A DNA stretch of 64,000 nt, taken from NCBI GenBank assembly GCA_025363015.1, contig JANYEQ010000126.1, positions 1-64,000 of the forward strand, in the 5' to 3' direction. This document shows positions 56,326 through 64,000 of the stretch, piece by piece. The number at the start of each line of letters is the position of its first letter. The first letter of the stretch is position 1. The stretch comes from Bacteroidota bacterium. Its GTDB lineage: Bacteria; Bacteroidota; Bacteroidia; B-17B0; Aurantibacillaceae. The notes beneath the pieces are model-generated. The model saw nothing but the letters and a program-made list of their open reading frames with translations. It had not been told where the DNA came from and made no database searches. A program made the position numbers and the translations under genes.

Positions 56326-56570
56326 AATTTTTAGTTTTATGGTTTTAATCTATTACTCTTTTAATTGCGCTTTTAAAACGAGTGTAAATCTTACTGTAAA
56401 ATTACATACAGCATTGCCTAAATTATTCTACTTTTTAATAAGTGGCGGTAGTTTTATTATAAATGGACGGTTTTGGCGAAAAATTGGTAATAGTTTAAAA
56501 TACAGTTTGGTTAATTGTTTATTAAAAAGTTTGTCTTAATAAGTATCCTACAACTAATGTTTTAAAAATG

Positions 56571-56578
56571 TATTTTTG
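56571..56578 (+). promoter_or_regulatory. -7 box before gldF
   Basis: TATTTTTG matches TAnnTTTG and ends five bases before the gldF ATG, so transcription from it would give almost no leader. No TTTG is found at normal -33 spacing. The remaining 245 bases back to the TonB gene hold nothing I can name. Confidence 0.35.
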
Positions 56579-56583
56579 CTAAA

Positions 56584-57324
56584 ATGTTTACGCTTTATTT
56601 AAAAGAAATACGCAGTTTTTTGAGTTCGCTTATTGGCTTTATAACCATTGGCGTTTTTATTTCGCTTATAGGTATTTTTATGTGGATAATACCCAGCGAA
56701 AGCGGTGGCTCTAACATTATAGATAATGGCTTTGCAAACATCGACTCCTTATTTTTTATTGCGCCCTGGGTATATTTATTTTTAATACCTGCCATTACCA
56801 TGCGATCATTTTCTGAAGAAAAAAAAACAGGGACTATTGAATTGCTATTAACCAGGCCTTTAACCGATTTACAAATAGTGTTGGCGAAATATTTTGCAGG
56901 TTTTACCTTAGTTATTGTGTCATTACTACCTACACTAATTTATTATTACAGTGTACATGTATTAGGTTACCCAAAAGGTAATATTGATACGGGAGGAATG
57001 TGGGGTTCGTATATAGGCTTATTATTTTTGGGTGCAGGCTTTGTAGCCATTGGTATTTTTGCAAGTGCCATTGCCGAAAACCAAGTTATTGCATTTATAA
57101 TTGCCTTATTACTTTGCTTTTTTTGTTATATAGGTTTTGAGTTTATTGCCCAAAGCGGTGTGTTTGGTAAGTACGATGTGTTGTTTAAAGGGCTGGGTAT
57201 TAGCCATCATTATACAAGCATGAGCCGTGGTGTAATTGACACCCGCGATGCCCTTTATTTTATAAGCCTTGTTGCCATTTTTAATTTACTAACCAAATTA
57301 GTTTTACAAAGCCGAAAATGGTAA
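56584..57324 (+). CDS. gldF: Gliding motility ABC transporter permease GldF
   Basis: This 246-residue inner-membrane permease has six segments and belongs to the ABC-2 type. The N-terminus M-F-T-L-Y-L-K-E-I-R-S-F-L-S and the R-S-F-S-E-E-K-K-T-G-T-I-E-L-L-L-T-R-P segment (about 73-91) are typical of GldF. With GldA (ATPase) and GldG it forms an ABC transporter linked to gliding and the type IX secretion pathway in Bacteroidota. gldA is not in the window. The gene overlaps gldG by seven bases. Confidence 0.93.
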   Translation: MFTLYLKEIRSFLSSLIGFITIGVFISLIGIFMWIIPSESGGSNIIDNGFANIDSLFFIAPWVYLFLIPAITMRSFSEEKKTGTIELLLTRPLTDLQIVLAKYFAGFTLVIVSLLPTLIYYYSVHVLGYPKGNIDTGGMWGSYIGLLFLGAGFVAIGIFASAIAENQVIAFIIALLLCFFCYIGFEFIAQSGVFGKYDVLFKGLGISHHYTSMSRGVIDTRDALYFISLVAIFNLLTKLVLQSRKW

Positions 57325-59042
57325 GCGCTAAAAAAAATAATGCTTTAAATACTACTAAAAAAAGAGACATTACTTTTTTAGTAGTGTTAATTGGTATAAT
57401 AATTTTAATAAACTTTATAGGCTCGTTTGTATTTAAACGTTTTGATTTAACCAGCGAAAAACGCTACACCTTGGCCGAATCAACATTAAAACTTTTAAAA
57501 AATTTAGAGGATGAGGTATATTTTAAAGTGTATTTACAAGGTAATTTTAACCCAAGTTTTTCGCGCTTAAGAAACGAAACAAAAGAAATTTTAGATGAAT
57601 TTAGAGCCAACTCTAACAACCAAATTCAATACGAATTTATAGTGCCAGGCGATGGTTTAAATAAAGATGAAGCAAGTAACATTGAAAAAGAGTTATACAA
57701 CAAAGGTTTAGTACCAGAAGAAGTTATAGAGAAAAAACAAGACAAAACATCGCAAACATTAATATGGCCAGGCGCAATTGTTAGCCATAAAGGTAAAGAG
57801 GCAGTGTGGCAAATTTTTAAACGTCAAATTGGCATTGCTCCCGAAGAGTGTATTAACAATAGCGTTCAAGAATTAGAATATTCGTTAACAAATACCATTC
57901 GTAAATTACAACGCGATAAAAAACAAGAAGTAACCTTTATTGAAGGGCATAGCGAAACTGATACCTTACATCAGTATGATTTTATGCGTTCGTTGAGCGA
58001 ATATTATAACGTAAACCGTACACCCATTAATGGTAAAATAAGTGCCTTACAACAAAGCGACGCTATTATTATTAGTCAACCCGATAGTACCTTTAACGAT
58101 AAAGATAAATTTATTATTGACCAGTATATTATGCGTGGTGGCAAAGTATTGTGGTTGATAGACCCTGTAAACGTAAACCTTGATACCCTTTATATGAAAG
58201 GTTACAGCATAGGTTTAAATAAAGAATTGAATATTGACGATATGCTTTTTAAATATGGTGTACGTTTAAACTCGGTATTGGTGCAGGATTTACAATGCGC
58301 AAAAATTCCTATTAATGTTGGTTTTAAAAAAAGTGCAGCGCCTAACTTTCAACAATTTCCTTGGTTGTATAGCCCATTAGTACTACCCGATGTAAACCAC
58401 CCCATTGTAAAAAATTTAGATTTAATTAAGTTTGATTACCTAAGCACCTTAGATACCGTAACCGCAAAAGGCATTAAAAAAACAATTTTACTACATACCT
58501 CGCGTTATACCAAAACACAGCCTACACCTGCCCGCTTAAGTTTAGGCATGGTAAAATACCAAGCTAAAGAAAGCCAGTTTACAAACAGCTACCAACCCAT
58601 TGCATGTTTGCTTGAGGGTGCATTTAGTAGTTTTGTTGAATATCGCATACCAGTAAGATTATTAAACGATAGCACTTTTAAATACATAGATAAAGGCAAA
58701 CCTACAAAAATGATTGTAGTGGCTGATGGCGATGTGGCGCGTAACGATTTTAACAGAGGTAATGGCCAAGTGATAGAGCTAGGTTACGATAAATACAGCG
58801 GACAAAAATTTGCAAACAAAACATTTTTATTAAACTGTGTAAATTACTTATTAGATGATGAAGGGTTACTACAACTACGCTCGCGCGAAGTAAAATTGCG
58901 TTTGTTAGATAAAAAGAAAGTAAATTTACAGCGTGCCAAATGGCAGTTTATAAACGTAGCCTTACCTTTATTATTAGTAATTGCCTTTGCTTATATACAA
59001 TTTTATATTAGAAAAAGAAGATATACTAATGCGAAAGTATAA
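57318..59042 (+). CDS. gldG: Gliding motility-associated ABC transporter substrate-binding protein GldG
   Basis: This 574-residue protein has an N-terminal membrane anchor (about 18-40, with F-V-F-K-R-F-D-L-T-S-E-K-R-Y-T-L just after it), a large extracytoplasmic domain and a C-terminal membrane segment (about 545-565) ending in a short basic tail. The domain holds an I-E-G-H-S-E-T-D segment and the R-G-G-K-V-L-W-L-I-D-P part typical of ABC-type uncharacterised transport proteins of the GldG family. It overlaps gldF by seven bases. Its last codons form one arm of a hairpin with the decayed gene that follows. Confidence 0.93.
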   Translation: MVSAKKNNALNTTKKRDITFLVVLIGIIILINFIGSFVFKRFDLTSEKRYTLAESTLKLLKNLEDEVYFKVYLQGNFNPSFSRLRNETKEILDEFRANSNNQIQYEFIVPGDGLNKDEASNIEKELYNKGLVPEEVIEKKQDKTSQTLIWPGAIVSHKGKEAVWQIFKRQIGIAPEECINNSVQELEYSLTNTIRKLQRDKKQEVTFIEGHSETDTLHQYDFMRSLSEYYNVNRTPINGKISALQQSDAIIISQPDSTFNDKDKFIIDQYIMRGGKVLWLIDPVNVNLDTLYMKGYSIGLNKELNIDDMLFKYGVRLNSVLVQDLQCAKIPINVGFKKSAAPNFQQFPWLYSPLVLPDVNHPIVKNLDLIKFDYLSTLDTVTAKGIKKTILLHTSRYTKTQPTPARLSLGMVKYQAKESQFTNSYQPIACLLEGAFSSFVEYRIPVRLLNDSTFKYIDKGKPTKMIVVADGDVARNDFNRGNGQVIELGYDKYSGQKFANKTFLLNCVNYLLDDEGLLQLRSREVKLRLLDKKKVNLQRAKWQFINVALPLLLVIAFAYIQFYIRKRRYTNAKV

Positions 59043-59068
59043 TTAATTTTTAATCATACTTTCGCATT
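59028..59068. repeat. Hairpin at the end of gldG
   Basis: AATGCGAAAGTAT (59028-59040) and ATACTTTCGCATT (59056-59068) pair perfectly over 13 bases around a 15-base loop. The left arm is the last coding bases of gldG and the right arm is the last coding bases of the decayed gene on the other strand. It could act as a bidirectional transcription stop, although no T run follows. Confidence 0.55.
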
Positions 59069-59735
59069 CTTTAAACAGTTCTGAAAAAACAGTTGAAAGC
59101 GGTTTTGAGCTTGTATAAAATGAAAGTGGCGTAATTGAAATTCTTTTATGCTTTAAATCTACACTGTAAATAGTTGCTTGAGCCTTTGGCAGGTTTTAAT
59201 GAAGATAAGGTAGATATGTAATCTACTGTATAATGCTTGAGTCAACAATAAAAATAGTTTCTATATTGTTATTTATAAATTGTAAAACAAAATCAGGGCA
59301 AGCATCTAAAAAATTTACATCTACATGTTTTCCTAAAATCTATCTTTATCTATTTGGTTAATGTAATTTGCTATAAATTTTATTTTACTACTTTCTCTAA
59401 AGTTTAAAACATTTTCATTTACTATATTCATAAATTTATTGTTTTCGCAAAAATAATTATAATCGCGGTATGCCATTTTTTGGCTTTCAATATCTTCAGT
59501 ATAACCACCTGTATTTTTATAAAAATTAATGTCGTGTAGTACTTGTATATTCATCAACAATAGTTTGATCTTTCTCGTTTTTTAATTTTTCTTTTAATTG
59601 AAAAGAATATTCATTTTCATCAAAACTAAAATTTAGAAAAACAGTTGGTGTTACTGCAATAGGGTGTAAACTAATTGTGCATTTATTACAAACATAGTTT
59701 GTAATAAAATAAATATTAAAACCAATTTTTTATAT
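59043..59735 (-). pseudogene. Decayed gene for an unknown exported protein
   Basis: The minus strand reads as one former gene broken in several places. First come a signal-peptide-like K-K-L-V-L-I-F-I-L-L-Q (near 59725) and then, in another frame, H-P-I-A-V-T-P-T-V-F-L-N-F-S-F-D-E-N-E-Y. Third is an open frame of 75 codons (59560-59333), then F-L-D-A-C-P-D-F-V-L-Q-F-I, and last I-Y-S-V-D-L-K-H-K-R-I-S-I-T-P-L-S up to a stop at 59043. Frame changes and stops separate the pieces, and the start codon is lost. The pieces together would make a protein of about 220 residues. The family is unknown. The rest of the 59043-59854 stretch holds only a terminator. Confidence 0.6.
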
Positions 59736-59802
59736 ATTCTAAATTATAGAATACTTTTAATAAAAAAAAGTGCGTAAATTTTTTTGGTATTATATAAAAA
59801 AT

Positions 59803-59833
59803 AAAGCCATATTGTTATATACAATACGGCTTT
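59803..59833 (-). terminator. Terminator of the DUF3276 gene
   Basis: AAAGCCATATTGT (59803-59815) pairs with ACAATACGGCTTT (59821-59833) with one mismatch around a 5-base loop. It lies 22 bases past the stop of the DUF3276 gene on the minus strand and has T/A runs on both sides, so it may work both ways. Confidence 0.75.
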
Positions 59834-59854
59834 TTAAATAGAGTGCTCTAATTT

Positions 59855-60181
59855 TTAATTCCCTAAATCTTCAAAATTAACTTCTGAACTGGTATTATTT
59901 TCTTCGGCAGGAGGTAATTCGGGAGAATTTTCTTTAATATAATCAAGGGTTTCGTTTAATCCTTCAATAAATTTTTCAAAATCTTCTTTGTATAAAAAAA
60001 TCTTATGTTTTTCGTAAAAAAATTTTCCATCATCGCCAAAACGCTTTTTACTTTCGGTAATGGTTAAATAATAGTCGTTGCCTTTTGTGCTTTTAACATC
60101 AAAAAAATAAGTACGTTTACCCGCCCTCACTGGTTTAGAGAATAATTCTTCTCTATCGTTTTTTTCAAATTCGTGTGACAT
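59855..60181 (-). CDS. DUF3276 family, PUR-alpha-like nucleic-acid-binding protein
   Basis: This 108-residue protein has a PUR-type domain (about 12-85: F-S-K-P-V-R-A-G-K-R-T-Y-F-F-D-V-K, Y-Y-L-T-I-T-E-S-K-K-R and the K-I-F-L-Y-K-E-D-F-E-K-F segment) and an acidic C-terminal tail. It belongs to the DUF3276 family found throughout Bacteroidota and related to eukaryotic PUR-alpha, so it probably binds single-stranded DNA or RNA. It is a single-gene unit with its own terminator. Confidence 0.9.
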   Translation of the reverse strand: MSHEFEKNDREELFSKPVRAGKRTYFFDVKSTKGNDYYLTITESKKRFGDDGKFFYEKHKIFLYKEDFEKFIEGLNETLDYIKENSPELPPAEENNTSSEVNFEDLGN

Positions 60182-60594
60182 AATGTGTTTTATAGAATTA
60201 TAACAAATATTGTAAAAAACTTAATAGGTAACGCACTTGTTAATAATTTACTTTTATTGTTAATAGCGCATTAATACATAGTTTTTAGTTGATAGTAGTT
60301 AGTAGTTGCAACTAAACGGGCGTATTATTGATTCGTATGTGAATTAACTCACAAAATTACTATTCCAGACAAATAAACTTTACCTAACAACAATTTTTTT
60401 AACACGTAAAGCGTTCGCTAAATTTAGCCAAACACTTTATTTGTTTAATTAAAAAACCCCAAACCTATAACGTTTGGGGTTTTTAAAATTATATTTATAA
60501 GCGTAGTAGGCTTTAACTACTTGGTTATATCTCCTTCAACTATGTTCAGGATAAGTATTCTCTACCTTTCGCGGTGCAAAAGCTAAGAACTTGC
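60182..60594. other. Intergenic stretch between DUF3276 and groEL
   Basis: About 410 bases without a gene. It contains the groEL terminator (60453-60483). It also has a partly palindromic segment at 60532-60552 (CTTCAAC, TATGTTCAGG) resembling the dispersed CCTGAGC/GTCGAAGG-type repeats of Bacteroidota genomes, though degenerate. The rest shows nothing recognisable. Confidence 0.4.
60453..60483 (-). terminator. Terminator of groES-groEL
   Basis: AAAACCCCAAAC (60453-60464) and GTTTGGGGTTTT (60472-60483) form a perfect 12-base stem around a 7-base loop, with A/T runs on both sides. It lies 111 bases past the groEL stop on the minus strand and is symmetric enough to act in both directions. Confidence 0.85.
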
Positions 60595-62238
<1,644 letters not shown>

Positions 62239-62289
62239 TTAATTTTTAGTTTTAAGTGATTAGTTTTTAATATTAGATTTTCGAAAAAT

Positions 62290-62568
62290 TTATATAATAG
62301 CGTAAATATCGCTTTCTTTCATAATGAGGTAATCTTTCCCATCAATGTTTAACTCAGTACCGGCATACTTGCCATACAGTACATTATCGCCTACTTTTAC
62401 AGTCATCGGTTCATCTACTTTACCATTACCAACGGCAATTACTTTGCCACGCATTGGTTTTTCTTTAGCGGTATCTGGAATAATAATTCCACCTGCTGTT
62501 TTTGTTTCGGCTGGTGCAGATTCTACTAGCACTCTATCAGCCAAAGGCTTAACGCTTATTTTTGCCAT
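62290..62568 (-). CDS. groS: 10 kDa chaperonin GroES
   Basis: GroES is the seven-fold lid of GroEL. This 92-residue protein has the roof and mobile-loop pattern: [11 protein letters not shown] (6-16), the mobile loop [14 protein letters not shown] (about 21-34), G-K-V-I-A-V-G-N-G, and Y-G-K-Y-A-G-T-E near the end. It is the first gene of the chaperonin operon. Confidence 0.98.
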   Translation of the reverse strand: MAKISVKPLADRVLVESAPAETKTAGGIIIPDTAKEKPMRGKVIAVGNGKVDEPMTVKVGDNVLYGKYAGTELNIDGKDYLIMKESDIYAII

Positions 62569-62621
62569 AATTTATGTTATTTTTTATTGTTTGTTTAAGA
62601 TAAATACTTTATTTGAGACGC

Positions 62622-62645
62622 TAAATGTAAGGCATAAACTATGCC
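62622..62645 (-). promoter_or_regulatory. groES promoter with adjacent small palindrome
   Basis: On the minus strand a -7-like box TACATTTA (62629-62622) lies 53 bases before the groES ATG. Directly upstream of it is a perfect inverted repeat, GGCATA and TATGCC around three bases (62631-62645). The palindrome sits where a regulator of polymerase entry would bind. The CIRCE operator of HrcA is not present. Confidence 0.45.
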
Positions 62646-62803
62646 AATACTATTTTTTGGGTTTATTATAGACAAAATGTTAGCCTTATTGCATTTTGAA
62701 GGTAAAAATGGCAGTTTTTATTGTCAGTTTATGCTTTTAGCATCTGTTTTAACGATTACAACAAGTGCTTTAACGACTTAAGCAGGTAGTTTAAGGCGAA
62801 ATA

Positions 62804-64000
62804 TTAGCTAAGTACTTGGTATGCCAATAATGATGAGGCATAAGCCAAGGCGGTCATAAATATAAATTGAATAATTGTCCACTTCCAACTTTTAGTTTCG
62901 CGCTTTGTAGTTGCAACCGTACTCATACATTGCAAGGCAAAGGCATAAAATAACAACAAACTCCAACACACCGCAGTAGTGTATTTTGGTTTACCATTAA
63001 CCTCTTTTTCGTTTTGTAATTTTTGTTTTATGCCTTGCGTATCTTCATTCGCATCAGAATTATAAATGGTAGCCATAGTGCCTACAAATACTTCGCGGGC
63101 AGCAAACGAGGTAATAAGGGCTATGCCTATTTTCCAATCAAACCCTAAGGGTTTTATTACAGGCTCAATAACATGCCCTAATTTACCAATGTAGGATAGT
63201 TCTAATTTTTTAGTGGCTATTTGATTTATGGCCGAATCGTTTTTTGGATTTGAGGTTTGTTGCAATACTATTTCTTGTGCATTAAGTTGTGCAAATTGCT
63301 TATCCATACTATGCGAACTTAAAAACCAAAGCACAACCGATAATGCTAAAATTATTTTACCAGCATCTTTAATAAATACTTTTACTTTATTAAACACCAT
63401 TATACCAATATTTTTTGGTTGGGGTAAGCGATAAACAGGCAACTCCATTATAAAAAACGATGCTTCTTTTGATTTTATTAGCATTTTTAAAACAAATGCA
63501 GCGCTTAGTGTTATTACAAAACCTAACAAATAAAGTAGGAGGAGCACTAAGCCTTTTATATTAAAAATGCCTAAAAATGTACTACTTGGGTATAGCAAAG
63601 CAATTATTAATGTGTAAACAGGCAGCCGTGCCGAGCAACTAATTAAGGGCAAAATAAAAATAGTAATTAATCGTTCTTTAAAATTACTAATGCTGCGCGT
63701 AGCCATAATAGATGGTACTGCGCAGGCTGTAGCGCTAATTAATGGTATTACGGATTTGCCACTTAACCCAAATTTGCGCATAAGCCTATCCATTATAAAA
63801 CTGGCACGAGCCATATAGCCTGTATCTTCTAGCACACCAATAAATAAAAATAAAAATGCAATTTGTGGTACAAACATTACTACCCCACTAATACCAGCAA
63901 TTAAGCCATTAACAATTAAATCGTTTAATTGCCCTTTTGGTAAGGTAGTTTTTACAATATCTTGTATGTTTAAAAAGGTTGTCTCTATCCAATTCATTGG
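62804..64000 (-). CDS. feoB: Ferrous iron transporter FeoB (C-terminal membrane part, cut by window edge)
   Basis: The frame is open to the last base of the window; the 399 visible residues are the membrane domain. FeoB imports Fe(II) across the inner membrane, driven or gated by its N-terminal G domain, which lies to the right. Visible signatures are V-M-F-V-P-Q-I-A-F-L-F-L-F-I-G-V-L-E-D-T-G-Y-M-A-R, S-A-T-A-C-A-V-P-S-I-M-A-T-R and C-S-A-R-L-P-V-Y, the gate segments with conserved cysteines. A late A-F-A-A-R-E-V-F-V-G-T-M and the Q-C-M-S-T-V-A-T-T-K-R-E segment complete the pattern. The ATG at 63997 is internal, not the true start. Confidence 0.95.
   Translation of the reverse strand, partial: PMNWIETTFLNIQDIVKTTLPKGQLNDLIVNGLIAGISGVVMFVPQIAFLFLFIGVLEDTGYMARASFIMDRLMRKFGLSGKSVIPLISATACAVPSIMATRSISNFKERLITIFILPLISCSARLPVYTLIIALLYPSSTFLGIFNIKGLVLLLLYLLGFVITLSAAFVLKMLIKSKEASFFIMELPVYRLPQPKNIGIMVFNKVKVFIKDAGKIILALSVVLWFLSSHSMDKQFAQLNAQEIVLQQTSNPKNDSAINQIATKKLELSYIGKLGHVIEPVIKPLGFDWKIGIALITSFAAREVFVGTMATIYNSDANEDTQGIKQKLQNEKEVNGKPKYTTAVCWSLLLFYAFALQCMSTVATTKRETKSWKWTIIQFIFMTALAYASSLLAYQVLS

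Noticed and set aside
56339-56539. Open frame of 66 codons between the TonB-family gene and gldF
   Set aside because: It has odd composition, no recognised motif and no plausible start signal. The stretch looks like ordinary upstream sequence of the two divergent genes.
62591-62598. Half-site TTGTTTAA near groES
   Set aside because: No partner TTAAACAA follows at 16 bases; a lone 8-base half-site is expected several times by chance in this window.

Overview
This window comes from an AT-rich (roughly one third G+C by eye) member of the Bacteroidota. The evidence is two secreted proteins with C-terminal type IX secretion (T9SS) sorting domains, gldF-gldG gliding/secretion genes, a PUR-alpha-like DUF3276 protein, a DUF4293 protein, a LytS/LytTR pair, and several -7 boxes of the form TAnnTTTG. 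The genus cannot be fixed from sequence alone. The photolyase and carotenoid genes suggest a free-living organism exposed to light and oxygen.

Layout. 1-800: the 3' end of an unknown gene and a decayed partial duplicate of it. 810-10338: a light/oxidative-stress block on the + strand, made of tspO, a MerR-type regulator with a B12-binding domain and photolyase; then folE and a DUF2452 gene; then a carotenoid operon (crtI, crtB, an unknown secreted protein, crtZ, lycopene cyclase, glycosyltransferase). 10777-13441: a TPR-sensor LytS-type kinase and its LytTR regulator. 13556-23190: two T9SS cargo proteins, three unknown genes, and a propeller-sensor SpoIIE-type phosphatase. 23651-26538: kup and miaA. 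26540-31849 (-): an RND efflux pump operon. 31915-34889 (-): a GT-C membrane protein and an S41 peptidase, divergent from a saccharopine-dehydrogenase-like gene (34918). 36168-39290: PhnA-domain, DUF4293, papain-like protease and methyltransferase genes. 39291-46940 (-): tamB followed by a TPR-CHAT protein. 46991-51526: tsaD, a glycosyltransferase, a SiaB-like kinase, a deoxynucleoside kinase and an epimerase. 51530-56325 (-): a C-terminal processing protease, pckA, a small lipoprotein and a TonB-family protein. 56584-59042: gldF-gldG. 59043-59735: a decayed secreted-protein gene. 59855-64000 (-): DUF3276, groES-groEL, and the C-terminal part of feoB running off the window.

The most striking signal is regulatory. 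The same inverted repeat, TTGTTTAA, exactly 16 bases, TTAAACAA, lies just upstream of tspO (which heads the tspO-regulator-photolyase group), folE and crtI. One arm differs by one base at crtI. This ties DNA photorepair, a possible folate-antenna supply, tetrapyrrole-linked TspO and glycosylated carotenoid synthesis into one likely regulon. The B12-type MerR protein encoded in the middle is the obvious candidate regulator, although its cobalamin cap motif has Arg where His is usual.

The rest is mostly ordinary Bacteroidota chromosome. No tRNA, rRNA, CRISPR array, insertion sequence or prophage gene was recognised.
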